Below, piece after piece: positions 40,550-52,300 of a stretch of 64,000 nucleotides of DNA. The DNA is taken from assembly GCA_039105265.1 (NCBI GenBank), contig JAPFFF010000070.1, positions 62,001 through 126,000 of the forward strand. Direction: 5' to 3'. The position numbers and the translations under genes were made by a program. The stretch is from Tritrichomonas musculus. Its lineage: Eukaryota; Parabasalia; Tritrichomonadida; Tritrichomonadidae. A model generated the notes under the pieces. That model was not told where the DNA came from. It did not search any database and saw only the letters and a program-made list of their open reading frames with translations. Position 1 is the first letter of the stretch. The number at the start of each line of letters is the position of its first letter.

Positions 40550-43500
40550 ACGAGTTCCACTATTCAATTTTATTTTGACTTCCCACGTTCCTGAACTATC
40601 TTGTACATTTTCAAATGGCACTTCAATAGATTCTTTGTATATCAAATCATTTTTGCTTCGATATTTATTATCCGCTTCCTCTTTTGTATACAGGTTATCC
40701 ATATTAACCATATTATTTTTTAATTCATCTAATGCTTCATTTACTTCATCAACAGTTGGGAATTCATTTAATGTAGTAGCTAGAGCTGTATCATTCTTTT
40801 CTATCTGCTCATGTAATGTATCTATCTTCTTATGTAAAGCATCTATATCACAAGTATAGGCTAAATCTTTTGGGGTAAATTCCATTCTTCTTTTTGCTGT
40901 ATTTTCTTTAATCTGTATTCCACTAACCCTATGTTTATTTGGGTTTGATATAACAAATGTTTTGTCATTCATAGTGCAGCTAGGAAAATCAGTTGTTCCT
41001 TGGTAAAATATTGTTCCACCAGTAATATTAATAGTAACTATATTCTCTTCATAATCAACATCATTGTATTCACTAACTTTTTGCACCAAAAATCGTGCTT
41101 TGATTGTTCCATCTGTGATAACATCTTCTGCTTCCAAATGGACCTCGCCATTGACATATTTACCAACAACATCTATTATGTCATCTCTAACCAAATCTGT
41201 CTTTTGAACTACTTCATCCAATGTAGGGTAATAACCAAACTCCGCCTCTAGCTCATTAACCTTCTCGGCGAGTAATTTAAATGCAGGTTTGAGGGATTCC
41301 CTGAACATATTGCTAATATCCATGGCACCACTTAATGTTAAGTATCCTGTATCTGGGTTATCATTCTCATCTGTATAAGGTAATTCATCTAGTTGTTTAT
41401 ATTCTTCCTCACACCAGGTTATTATTGGAGTAATATCTTTTGTGATAGACCTAGCGACGGTCCCAGACATGAAATTAATAGCATTTCTAACTATATCGCT
41501 CAATCCTTTTGTTGATTTACGTGAGAACAATCTTTTAAGGAATCCTCCCCCATTCCCAGTTGCAAAACTAATACCTTCTGGAGCTAATTGCATACCTATA
41601 GAACCTATTGAACCGACTGTACCTGCGACACCAAATGCTAAAGCAGTCCATGAAACAATTCTTAAATTATCAACATCTTCTTCTAGATGCTGAGTTACTG
41701 TTTCTGTTCTTGATACTCTTCCTTTTAGGCTTTCTATTGTTGTGTTCATTTCTTGGACATCATAGCTAATCACATCTACATTGTTAGTTACCATATTTAA
41801 ATTACTTCTCATTGTTGTAATGTTATCTGCAGTAATGATTTTGGAACTAGTGATGTTGTAATCTGTATACAAGGTAGTTGCTGCATTAGGATTGGGATAC
41901 ACTTCATAAAATTGTTGTCTAATAATATATTCGAAGGGGTTAGTAGTAGGGTCCCAATTAACTTCATCTATCGGGTCAACATATTCATCAAACAAATAGA
42001 TTTTAATATTTCGTGAGTCATTAGGGGTTGATGAAACATAACAATATTCTACCTGTTCACATGAATCTAATAGGCCATGAATAAAATACCATTTCTTATC
42101 ACTCTTGGGGTCAAATATTTTTCCAGTTGGTCTCATTGAGAATCTGTTTGCCTTTATTTCTCCATCTAAAGTTATATCAAGATAGAATTCTTCTACAAGA
42201 TTAATATCTAAATCACTTCCTGTACCATTTGTCTTATAGCATCTTATGGCTTCAATATCATATCCATAAATATTTATTCCCTCATTACTGGTTTGATAGC
42301 CTAATCCATATTTGGAAAAGTCTTCTATCTCACCCGTCTTTAGTTTTAGTTTGTTCTCTACTTTACACTTTCCACCATGTATCATATAATGTAAGAGGTT
42401 ATCTATAGAATAGTCATCTGGTTTTTTAATTAACATAATATTTCTTTCACTTCTCTTGATTCTAATATATGTTCCATCTTCTCCATATTCATTCTCCTTA
42501 TTCAAAGCATTTTTCATTTTTCCATTAATGTTTCCTTGAATATTATCTCCTACCCATTTTGTTCCATTCCATGTTAAGAACCATTTATTACCAAAACAGT
42601 ATTCATTAAATTTAAACTCCAAGCCAGTAGGTATATTATAATTATCATCTATGTTCCATTGTAGTAGCCAATACTTTTTATCATCCATTTGGACTTCGCT
42701 AGTTAGAGTTGGTTTGCAAAGATACAATACATCACTCTTATGTAGTTTCAATGCATTATCAGCTTTGATGATGGAACACTTGACTGTCTTCAGTGTTTGC
42801 AGTGAATCAGTTATGTACTCATTCATGATACTCAGCTCACCATTCATCCATGGAGTATATGGATTAAAATCAAGACCACTATTAAAGGCTATATTGATGT
42901 ATCCCATATTTGTGCTATTATTTATAGAACATCCATTTGCACTCTTTGTTATCATAGGAGAGTATACTTGTCCATCTTTGGCATAAATAAAGAATTCCTT
43001 AACTAAATTTTCATTGATAGGCGTTGAGGTGGGTGGGTGGGAATTAGGGGTGGGGCCCCTGTGCCGTTTCATTGATGGGGAGCAGTAGTGAGAACAAGAA
43101 TATTTTTTTCTTTTCTTTTCTTTTTTCTTTTTTCTTTTCTTTTTCTTTTTCTTTTATGACGAGTTCGTGTTGACGCGTGGGGTGCCAGCCCCAGCGGAAA
43201 CCGACTCGTATATACTACTTCCTTAACTAAATTTCCATTCGTGTCATATATGATATTCTTTCTCAAAACCACTTTAAAGATATTGGTTTGTGCAGTTATT
43301 TCCTTCACTTTATTCATGAAATCCTCTGGTATGTTAACAAACTTTAGAATATGATATTGTGTAGATGACTCATATTGTATATTATTATTTTTGATATTAA
43401 ATTTTGGTATACCCTCTACTTCATTAAATAAATGCCCTGTCTGTACATATCCATCCAAATCACTCAGCGTTAATAATTCACTTGCTTTCCTAGTAGCATC

Positions 43501-43566
43501 TCCTACCTCAAATTGTATATCACCAATGAATCTTGTTGTAGTATCTTTCACTTGCTCTGAAGTCAT
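40550..43566 (-). pseudogene. fibre-like gene 2 region of element B, broken
   Basis: Homologous to A's second fibre-like gene. It contains the shared block (EVNWDPTTNPFEYIIRQQFY, NAATTLYTDYNITSSKII), the Ala/Gly-rich hydrophobic segment, DLVRDDIIDVVGKYVNGEV and the start of the fibre-type modules, and begins with MTSEQVKDTTTRFIGDIQFE. The region is interrupted by nested element A on its left side and by a short non-coding insert near 43.0-43.2 kb. It follows B's first fibre-like gene by 29 bp, the same gap as in A. Confidence 0.8.
43011..43218. mobile_element. short non-coding insert with flanking direct repeats
   Basis: A roughly 208-bp GC-richer insert with a long polypyrimidine tract (about 43,105-43,155). 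It is flanked by direct copies of TTCCTTAACTAAATTT (42,995-43,010 and 43,219-43,234), too long for a typical DNA transposon and more like a retroposed (SINE-like) or repair-mediated insertion. On the minus strand it begins GTAGTATATACGAG, reminiscent of the AGTAGTATA tips of the Polintons. It includes the hairpin GGGGTGCCAGCCCC. No coding potential is credited to it. Confidence 0.6.
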
Positions 43567-43595
43567 TTAAATCTCTAAAAAAATTATTCCCTAAT

Positions 43596-46500
43596 CTACT
43601 CTATATTTGCACACTTCTTTTCCAATGCAGCAATTCTATTTGCTAATGATTCAATTATGGCATCCTTCTGTTGTAGCATCTCATTCACTTCACTCTTCTT
43701 GTAATATTCATCCATATTAACATTATTAAATGCTTCCATATTTTTTGCTAATATCATGATTGGAAATTTCATGGAATCTCTCATCCTATTACAAATATCA
43801 ATTGTTGCAGATAAAGATAATACTGCCTTATCAGGATTAAACCAATTGTCTTTAAATTTTGTTGGGTCATCTAATCTTTTATAATCCTTTTCGCACCATT
43901 TAATTAATGAACCTAATATTTGTTTATCTGTAACTTTAACTACTTGTTCAGCTGCTAATGTTTGAACATCAGGTGCATGAACAATTACTGAAACCCATGG
44001 TGGCAATTCAGCTCCAGGGAATTCTCTATCTATTGTTTGTACTAATTCATTTAATTGATTAAATATTTGATCACACATTTCTTCATTTCCATCCCATATA
44101 TCTAAGTCCATGACTAAATCTCTATACTGATTCCAATAACTATTTAATAAATCTGGTTCAGCACCAATACTACCAACAACTTGATTAATTTGTCCAGCGT
44201 CTACATTTTGAATATTTGAAGTATCAGCATCTGGGTAAGTGTTTTGTAATTGTTCATAAGATAAATCAGAAACATCATTCCCGTTATAAATAGTATGGAC
44301 ACCGAATTCAATTCCAACAGTAGATACAGCCAAACCAATTGCACCTAATACAGCCATTGGAGTAGAGAATGCAAGTTTTATAGCACCGGCAACTTGAATA
44401 GCATTTACAGCTTGTTCTAAATATTGTGTTTTCATTATTTGTATAGCCATTTGTGTATTTAGTGTATTTACTTCCTTTCTTATTTTTGATACATCATAAT
44501 TCATTACATCATAATTATTTGAAACAACATTTAAATCACTTCTCATTGTTGTAATGTTATCAGCTGTAATTATTTTTGAAGATGTGATGTTAAAATCAGT
44601 ATATAATGTTGAAGCTGCATCTGGCCTTGGCTTGATTTCATAAAATTGGTTTCTAATGATATATTGAAATGGATTTGTTTCAGGGTTCCAACTTATTTCT
44701 TCTATGAGGTCAACTAAATCTTTTCTTAAATATAATTCTATATCTCTTGATTTAATATTAGAGCCTTCCCATTTATAAGCAAGCTGTTCTATACAATCCA
44801 CTACTGGCTTTAAGTCAATGTAGGCCCTATCATTTTTAGTCGTCCTTCTAACTCCAGTGCTTTCAAAAGTAAATGTGTTTGATATACTTGAACCCCTCAA
44901 TGTTATTGTTAATGCTATTTTTTTAAGATTTAAGTAATTAAATTTCCCGCTTGATAAATTACCAAATGTGAAATAAGTATTTAACATATCATATCCTTCA
45001 CAACTTGCTCCATTTAACTTTTTGTCAAATAGCCATTCAACATCATATAAAGCGCCGTCATCAGATTCTTCTTTATGTGTATACCAAATTGTTGTATCAA
45101 TAGTGCTATTTTCAATTAAGCCATATAATAAACCATTACTACTTTCAGGGATTATAGAGTGATGTGTTTTTGTGTCTTTAATCAAAATAAAGCAACCAAT
45201 AGCACCATCAGAGTTTTGTTTTGAATTAACCTTTCGTAATTTAGATGATACCTTGCCTCTAAGCAATCCTTGACAATTATTATCTGTCCATTCTGATCCA
45301 TTCCATATTAATGTCCACTCATTACCAAAACAGAATTCTTTGAAACCAAATTCTAAACCATTAGGGATAACATAATCAGTTGGTATTTTATAGATGATTT
45401 TGTAGAATTTCTTTTCTACTTTATTTGTATCTGGTGCCTCTATTTCTAAGGTTTCTTCAGTAATAATATCAGGTAGATAAAGGTATAGGTTATCATTTTT
45501 GTGTAATCTTAATGCATTCTCTGCTTCAATAATATCACATCTTATTGTTGGTTCAACAGCTACCAATGAATCTTGTGATAATAGATATTGGATACTTATT
45601 TCTCCTTTGTGATAGAGTTTATAAGGATTAACCGTTGATATCTTATCAAATGCAATATAAAAACTATTCTTCATTGGTGATTCATCATTTCCAATACTCA
45701 TTACAGAATAAAAATCTGTATCTACGTTTCTTGAAATTACAGGATTATATTGCTTTCCATCTTTAACATTTATGAAGAATTCTTTAATTAGATTTCCATC
45801 TGTGTCATACAAAATATTTGTTCTCAATATTATTCTAAACATTTTTGTTGTATCAGTTATTTTTGTTATGGCACTCTTTATTTCATCTGATATTTTAATT
45901 AGTAGGACATTATAATACTTATCATGCAATCTCATTGTACTGGTAGATAAATCTTTGCTCTTAACATTATAAACAGGATATCCAGGTTCATGCGAGAAAT
46001 CAGTAGTAACAATACCTCCACTTGGTACAGAATCACAAAGAATTTTACCATTGACTTCTATATCTCCTTTAATAATATATTTACCAAGTACTGGTTTAGT
46101 TTCATCTAATGTTGGAATATCATCACAGATATCAACACCATAACATTCCAATACTTTTTCAAATGAAAGTGCATTATTGACAAAATCTGGTAAAGCAATT
46201 GATTTTCCAGTAGATTTATCGTTTGAAAACAGTGCTAATGGTGAAGCTGGATTATTTTCATTCTCTAGAATTGGCTTCCATATCCATTGTTTTCTTTCTT
46301 CATTCCACTCTATTTTTCCAAAGAGATGTAATAATGAATTTCTTATTTCAACGATATCTATCATTTCACGGCTATGTATTGTACGCCATCCATCAACTCC
46401 ATCAAAATGTTGCGTCATTATCACCCATTCTTCATGTTCAACATCCCATATGAAATTGTCTGGTGGGTTTAAAATGGAATCTGTTCTCCAATTATCTAGA

Positions 46501-48230
46501 AAATCTTGGCCATGTTCTTGCCATTGTGTATCCATGATATTCCATGCAAACAATGGACCAAAGGCTTCTTGATTATTTCTAATCCTATTTGGTATATAAA
46601 TCGATTCATTCTCTGTATAGTGATCATAATATGAATACCATTGCCACTCTTGATATCTGTCGCTCCATCGTAAATAACCATTTTCATCATTCTCATATAT
46701 CTTCAGAAGATTATACGCAATGTATTCACTATCCATTTCATATCTCCATGTTGGTGAAATATTATCATGAACATTATCAATCATCACCCATTCTCCATGC
46801 ACTAAATCCCAAATATAATTCATTGGAACACTAGCTTGTCTGTTTTCTCTCCATCCTTCAGGTCTATCAAACTCATCTATTATTTCTTCCCATTCTTTCC
46901 ATAACACATTCCTTACGTAATTATCATCATGATGTTTTCCATGGTCCGAACTTCTATCTTGTACATCAACTTTTTGTTTCTCTTTATCTTGTTCAAGGAC
47001 CTGTTTTGCTATTTCTGGTATTGCATCTCGATATAAAATCGTTTGAGTAAATACATCTTGAGTAGACTCAACTGCTCTGTCTATGAAGAGACGATTTTGA
47101 TTGTTTTGTAAATCTCGGATATGATTTTCTAAGTGATCTCTCATCTGTAGTATGCGATTTATATCTTCTCCTCCAGCACCTTGATTACATTTACAGGATT
47201 TAATTTTGAGGACATAATCATGTAAATCATTATGAGCTTGCGTTAAATTGTTTAAGCTTGAGTACACATTATTTAAGTATTCTCCAAGTGTGATAGTTTC
47301 ATATGTACCGTCATCTTCAACAATAGTTATTCGTAAACTATCAGCATCTTTTCTGGTTTTAATATAGTTGACTCCTTTCTTTATCATTACTTCAACCAAG
47401 TATTGTGCTAGGAAAGCACCCATAAATAGTTTAATATTTGCATAATTATCTTTTTGGTTTTGCATGTATATATCAATAAACTCACCAGGGCTGCTTACCT
47501 CCACTAACTGGTCTGCTTTAACTTCAACATTACTATTTTTATATTTGTATCCTATTGTCTTGAGCGTATTGTCCTGAAGATTATAATGATATTGTTTTGT
47601 CCCATTTATAAACTTTATCCAGTTTGTTTTGTTAAATGTATCATATAATAATCTTGTGGTATTTTGATTATTCTTTTCATTCTTAATGATATTCTTCAAT
47701 ATACTAGCTAGATTATGAAACGGAAGGTGTTGGAATTCATCTGTTGGAGTTTGAACATACTTTATAACATCACATTGCCCTTTATCTTCATCTAATACTA
47801 CTTGCTCATAACCATCTGCTGCACACATCAATTCATTATACATTTCATGAATGGCCTCACAAGTTTTTGATTCCCCTTCGATAATGTCATTAAATGTATT
47901 AACACAAAATTCTTCTTTGATCAGCTCTCTGTTGGATTCCTCTAATATACTTTTCTTCATTGGGGCTCGATATTCAAGTATTTGTGTAGATTTTTCAGTT
48001 ATTGGAATGTCACCGAATCCTTCAAGACTGCCTCCATTTTCAATGTAACCGTTAACTACTCGGGCGTCTACTTCACTCTTATTATACAGACAATTGAACT
48101 TTGGATATACATTAGGTTTATCTTCTTGAATGATATTTATTTTTTCATCTTCTCCTACACCTATTTCGAAACCATTTGCTTTAAGTTTTGTTGCCACCTT
48201 GCTCTTTGCTGAATATAGTGTCAAAGACAT
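43596..48230 (-). CDS. long fibre-like protein 1, element B
   Basis: A 1544-residue open frame, close to A's 1571-residue protein over the full length. The same parts appear in order: FNCLYNKSEVDAR, a coiled coil, about six Trp-rich units (YIWDLVHGEW, FAWNIMDTQW, FIWDVEHEEW), EISWNPETNPFQYIIRNQFY, the STLYTDFNITSSKIITADN block, the Ala/Gly hydrophobic segment and a C-terminal coiled coil. The N-terminal third is the most diverged from A, including the part around the CNQGAGGEDIN loop. The frame is open throughout. An attachment fibre or spike role is inferred. Confidence 0.7.
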   Translation of the reverse strand: MSLTLYSAKSKVATKLKANGFEIGVGEDEKINIIQEDKPNVYPKFNCLYNKSEVDARVVNGYIENGGSLEGFGDIPITEKSTQILEYRAPMKKSILEESNRELIKEEFCVNTFNDIIEGESKTCEAIHEMYNELMCAADGYEQVVLDEDKGQCDVIKYVQTPTDEFQHLPFHNLASILKNIIKNEKNNQNTTRLLYDTFNKTNWIKFINGTKQYHYNLQDNTLKTIGYKYKNSNVEVKADQLVEVSSPGEFIDIYMQNQKDNYANIKLFMGAFLAQYLVEVMIKKGVNYIKTRKDADSLRITIVEDDGTYETITLGEYLNNVYSSLNNLTQAHNDLHDYVLKIKSCKCNQGAGGEDINRILQMRDHLENHIRDLQNNQNRLFIDRAVESTQDVFTQTILYRDAIPEIAKQVLEQDKEKQKVDVQDRSSDHGKHHDDNYVRNVLWKEWEEIIDEFDRPEGWRENRQASVPMNYIWDLVHGEWVMIDNVHDNISPTWRYEMDSEYIAYNLLKIYENDENGYLRWSDRYQEWQWYSYYDHYTENESIYIPNRIRNNQEAFGPLFAWNIMDTQWQEHGQDFLDNWRTDSILNPPDNFIWDVEHEEWVIMTQHFDGVDGWRTIHSREMIDIVEIRNSLLHLFGKIEWNEERKQWIWKPILENENNPASPLALFSNDKSTGKSIALPDFVNNALSFEKVLECYGVDICDDIPTLDETKPVLGKYIIKGDIEVNGKILCDSVPSGGIVTTDFSHEPGYPVYNVKSKDLSTSTMRLHDKYYNVLLIKISDEIKSAITKITDTTKMFRIILRTNILYDTDGNLIKEFFINVKDGKQYNPVISRNVDTDFYSVMSIGNDESPMKNSFYIAFDKISTVNPYKLYHKGEISIQYLLSQDSLVAVEPTIRCDIIEAENALRLHKNDNLYLYLPDIITEETLEIEAPDTNKVEKKFYKIIYKIPTDYVIPNGLEFGFKEFCFGNEWTLIWNGSEWTDNNCQGLLRGKVSSKLRKVNSKQNSDGAIGCFILIKDTKTHHSIIPESSNGLLYGLIENSTIDTTIWYTHKEESDDGALYDVEWLFDKKLNGASCEGYDMLNTYFTFGNLSSGKFNYLNLKKIALTITLRGSSISNTFTFESTGVRRTTKNDRAYIDLKPVVDCIEQLAYKWEGSNIKSRDIELYLRKDLVDLIEEISWNPETNPFQYIIRNQFYEIKPRPDAASTLYTDFNITSSKIITADNITTMRSDLNVVSNNYDVMNYDVSKIRKEVNTLNTQMAIQIMKTQYLEQAVNAIQVAGAIKLAFSTPMAVLGAIGLAVSTVGIEFGVHTIYNGNDVSDLSYEQLQNTYPDADTSNIQNVDAGQINQVVGSIGAEPDLLNSYWNQYRDLVMDLDIWDGNEEMCDQIFNQLNELVQTIDREFPGAELPPWVSVIVHAPDVQTLAAEQVVKVTDKQILGSLIKWCEKDYKRLDDPTKFKDNWFNPDKAVLSLSATIDICNRMRDSMKFPIMILAKNMEAFNNVNMDEYYKKSEVNEMLQQKDAIIESLANRIAALEKKCANIE

Positions 48231-48249
48231 TTTTCTTTGAAAATAAATT
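48231..48249. promoter_or_regulatory. 19-bp divergent gap, element B
   Basis: AT-rich 19-bp gap between the start codons of fibre 1 (minus) and the 244-aa gene (plus), equal in length to the gap in A. It would have to hold or overlap promoters for both. Confidence 0.5.
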
Positions 48250-48984
48250 ATGTTGTATTCGGTTCAGAGCCAACCAGGTAATTACAATACTGTAAGACTT
48301 AATATTGATATACCATGGAAATGCCCATACGTGAAGTATTATGTTTCATCTATTAACACCAAGGCAAACATATTAATGACAACGGATGATGATTATTTAA
48401 TATTTGAGTCATCACTCGGAGAAGTAAAAATAGAATTTGATGAAATGTATGCTTACTCCTTTAACTACTTAGTCAAATGCCTAAATGCAAATCAGACTGT
48501 AATCGAGTTCAAGAATATCAATAATAGAACCATTTCACTAAAACCAGTCCAAAATGTAACTTTCAAGGAAGGTAGTCATAGAGCGAAATTGATTACTGGT
48601 TTGTTCAATACTAAACCAGGGCATATATTTCCAAATGGAGTTGAGTGCGAGGTACCTGATCTACCTATACTTGATTTTGCCAATAAGTTGTATTTAGTTT
48701 CATTGCAGGGGGTAGCAACTCATTCATCAATTGGAGACCAAGAATATACCCCAAGCATCCTTGCAAACATTGACACATTGATAATGGATCAAGAGGCAAT
48801 GATAGTTAACTATGACATGACTAAGCCAATAAAAATAAAAGTTAATACGGATTCATTAAAATATTTGGAAATGAGATTAGTCGATTTCATGTTTCAACCA
48901 GTAATATTAAAATCTCCTCTCTTCATTACCTTAAAAATAAAACCAAGCCAAGAGGCTGATATATATGACATCCTTACTAAATGA
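48250..48984 (+). CDS. unknown 244-aa protein paired with fibre gene, element B
   Basis: Homologue of the 245-aa protein of A, with MLYSVQSQPGNYNTVRLNID, IPWKCPYVKYYVSSINTKAN, SHRAKLITGLF, VPDLPILDFANKLYLVSLQG and YTPSILANID. The C-terminal 20 residues differ from A. Its end overlaps the end of the convergent GIY-YIG-like gene by 8 bp, showing how compact this part of B is compared with A. Function is unknown. Confidence 0.65.
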   Translation: MLYSVQSQPGNYNTVRLNIDIPWKCPYVKYYVSSINTKANILMTTDDDYLIFESSLGEVKIEFDEMYAYSFNYLVKCLNANQTVIEFKNINNRTISLKPVQNVTFKEGSHRAKLITGLFNTKPGHIFPNGVECEVPDLPILDFANKLYLVSLQGVATHSSIGDQEYTPSILANIDTLIMDQEAMIVNYDMTKPIKIKVNTDSLKYLEMRLVDFMFQPVILKSPLFITLKIKPSQEADIYDILTK

Positions 48985-49300
48985 TAGCTCTGGGACAATG
49001 ATATTGGATATAAGTCATAATAATATATATCATTTCATTCACATTCCCAACAAAGTACTCATTTCCTATAAATGCGGTTCCATCTCTTGTTGTTGCTCTC
49101 TTATAATTTTCTTCAAATATTGTTATTAATTCTTTTTCCACTTTTACTGAATCACTTACTGCTTCAATTATATATGCTTCGCTGTCTTTTGGATATTGTC
49201 CCATTCTTGTTGCAATCTTATTTGTTCTACCAATTTTGTATACAGGTTGATTAGAATAAGAAAATTCCCTTTCACGAATCAAATATATGTATTCTACCAT
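48977..49300 (-). CDS. small GIY-YIG-like protein, element B
   Basis: A 107-residue homologue of A's 29,559-29,885 gene, with YIYLIRE, VYKIGRTNKIATRMGQYPKD, VEKELITIFEENY and NEYFVGNVNEMI. T5orf172-type GIY-YIG core. It is divergent from the polymerase, with 55 bp between the starts. A DNA nicking or binding role is possible. Conservation in both elements suggests it is a core gene and not a passenger. Confidence 0.65.
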   Translation of the reverse strand: MVEYIYLIREREFSYSNQPVYKIGRTNKIATRMGQYPKDSEAYIIEAVSDSVKVEKELITIFEENYKRATTRDGTAFIGNEYFVGNVNEMIYIIMTYIQYHCPRAII

Positions 49301-49355
49301 TTTAGGGTTAATAAATATTTAGCGTGATATTTTTTTATTTCTTATTTACACTTAA

Positions 49356-52300
49356 ATGACATACCTCTTTAATATATCAGTTGACCTCTATTCGACTGCA
49401 AGAACGGAAGCAAGAAAAGAGTATAAGCAAAGGGTGAAAGACGTAAGAGACAAACGAAAGTTCAAGAAATATTTGAAAGAATTCATGACCAAGGCTAATA
49501 AAGAAATATCATTTGACATAGATATAGGTGATGATGAAGATAAGAGACTTGCTTTCACTGAAACATTAAGACAATTACACAAAGAGAACAAGAAGAATAT
49601 AGTAGTAAAAAGCGAATCATTAGGTGGTGAGGAATACAAATGGTTTACACTTTCCAAGGCACGAAGATTAGATTCAACAATAGGACATATATCAGGGACA
49701 ATAGACTTGAATGATGACTGTTCAGACAATAATCCTTGGGTTGGCAATGTATTCATCCCTGCAAAATACCAGTTGCTCTTCATTAAAAATAGAAAGAGAG
49801 GCAAGCAAACATCATTCACTATTAATAAAGAAGATAATAAAGGTAAGTTGTATGAAGAAGAAGTTGAAGTCGACGAAGATTATCGCGATAATCCAGAAGG
49901 TGGATTCTTCCCTTATATTAATCTTTCTGATTTAGACTTATCACAGTACCAAATATTCAAGACAGTTGATAAGAAGAACTATAAAGACAATTGTTTGGTA
50001 TATGCTTGCATTCAGTCTGGAGTATTCACTGATGAGGAAATTAATTATTTACGCTTTATGGTCAAGACTAGGTTAATCCCCAATAACTTGATATACGATA
50101 TAGCCAAGCAGTTTAAATGCCATTTTGTTGTAAGAAGGATTAATGAGGGAAAAGATGTAGTAAACCAACAAGAAATAAAAATAGATACAAGAAAGAGACC
50201 ATGGGCCAAAGAGTTTGACCGAATTGTTGACTTATTACTGTACAAGAACCATTACATGATATATAAACCCCTAAATGGTGTTAAACCTATGGCAATATTT
50301 CGCAAGCTATTTAAAGAAGGAAAGTTCAGAGAAATCAAGTCCTGTGAAATGAATATCTTAGCAACGAATGAATACAACTCTCACTTAGCGGATTATACGG
50401 ACCTTGAATATGATCCTGAATTGTGCTGTAAACTAATAGATTCATCAGAGACGAAAAAGGAGAGAGAGTGGAGTAGGATTTATTATTCTGATTTTGAAAC
50501 TAATACCACTGTATCACCCCATATGCCTTATCTAAATATTACTGTGTACAGGACCAAAGAGTTAATTCATAAAATGATATTTGATGGGGAGAATATTGCT
50601 GACAGATTACTAAAGTCATTGGAGAACAATTCTCTCATTTACTTCCATAACCTTAAATATGATGCTTGTTTCTTTATAAATACTCCTGGATGGGATGTAC
50701 AAATAACAGAGAGAAGTGGAACGATTCTGCAAATAGTCATGACAAAGTATAAACCTAACAAGAGATTAACTTTCGGCAATAGCTACTCTATCATCCCTGC
50801 TGCATTAGCTTCATTTGGTAAGATGTTTCAGTTACCAGTTCATAAAGAGGTAATGGCATATAAAATATATACTGAAAGGAACATAAATAGGAAAACTGTC
50901 TCTGCGCTTGAATTTCAACTACAGTATTACTTAGAGAACCAAGACAAGAAACCATTGACACAGATAAAACAAGACTGGAAGCAATTAATAGATAATGCAA
51001 AAGCTTGTGGTGCATATGTTGGAGGAGCTATTGATATTATGAAGTATGCTATCTATTATTGCAAACTGGATTGTATAGTATTGATGAAGGGAGTAGAGAA
51101 ATTTAATAGAGATCTGGTAGAAGTATTTAAGCAGACGAAAACAAAGATGCTTGATGTCCATAACTTTATATCCATTAGCTCTATTGGCTACTATTATGCA
51201 TATAAATTTGGTTGCTTTGATGGGTGTTATCAACTTAGTGGTAAACCACAAAACTTCATTCAGAGATGCGTTAGTGGAGGTAGAACAATGACAGCTAATA
51301 ATGAAAAGCAATATATAGAGGAAAGGATACAAGATTTTGATGCAGTCAGTTTATATTCTAGTGCAATGAGTATTATGTCTGGTGTACCTAAAGGAGTGCC
51401 TGAAGTAATTCGCCTGGAGGCCTCAGGCACTAATCGTGCGGGTCCATCGGATATGTTTACGAAAGAATTATTAGATTTTGATCAGTTCTTCATTGAAATC
51501 AATATCAAGAAGATCAAGTGCAAGGCTGATAAACCATATAAATTTGGTCAAATATTTAGTAGGAATGATCAAGGGTCAAAAATATTTAACAACAATCCTA
51601 TCAACAATTATTACATAGACAAGAGAGCTTTTATGGACTTGATGGAGTTTTATGATTTCGATTATGAGTTTATTAGAGGATATTACTTTGACAAAGGATT
51701 CAACAACAAGATTTATGTATTTATAGAGAAATTGTTCAATCTAAGAAGGAGATACCAAGATGCTAACAATCCATTGCAACAAACCATTAAACTACTTCTT
51801 AATTCCATTTACGGAAAATCTATCCTAAAGGCAATAACAACTGAAACTAAATGTATACCAAAAGATAAGGCAATAAAGTACATATGGAAGAACTATAATT
51901 ACATAACAGAGGTGATAGAGAACAAGTCAATTGATAATGTATATGTTAAGAAGGTTAAACCAATAAACAGTCATTTTAATTTACCTCATTTTGGTGCTAG
52001 TGTCTTGTCATGGAGCATACATCTTATGAATAGGGTAATGAGTACTGCTGAGCAAAATGGAATAGACATCTACTATACTGACTGTGACAGTCTTCATTTA
52101 AAAGAAATTGATGTACCGAGAATTGCACAAATCTTTAAAAACAAATACCATAAAGAATTAATAGGTAAGAAAATGACACAATTCCACTGTGATTTCGATT
52201 CATTTGAAGGTGCTATTGGATCAGTTTATTCTAGAAAATTAATAGCATTAGGAAAGAAATCTTATCTTGATATCCTCGTTGATGAAAAAGGTAATGAAGG

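Noticed and set aside
46177-46834. Several overlapping plus-strand frames inside the fibre gene of B
   Set aside because: They are antisense shadows of the Trp-rich repeat region and have no counterparts with independent support.
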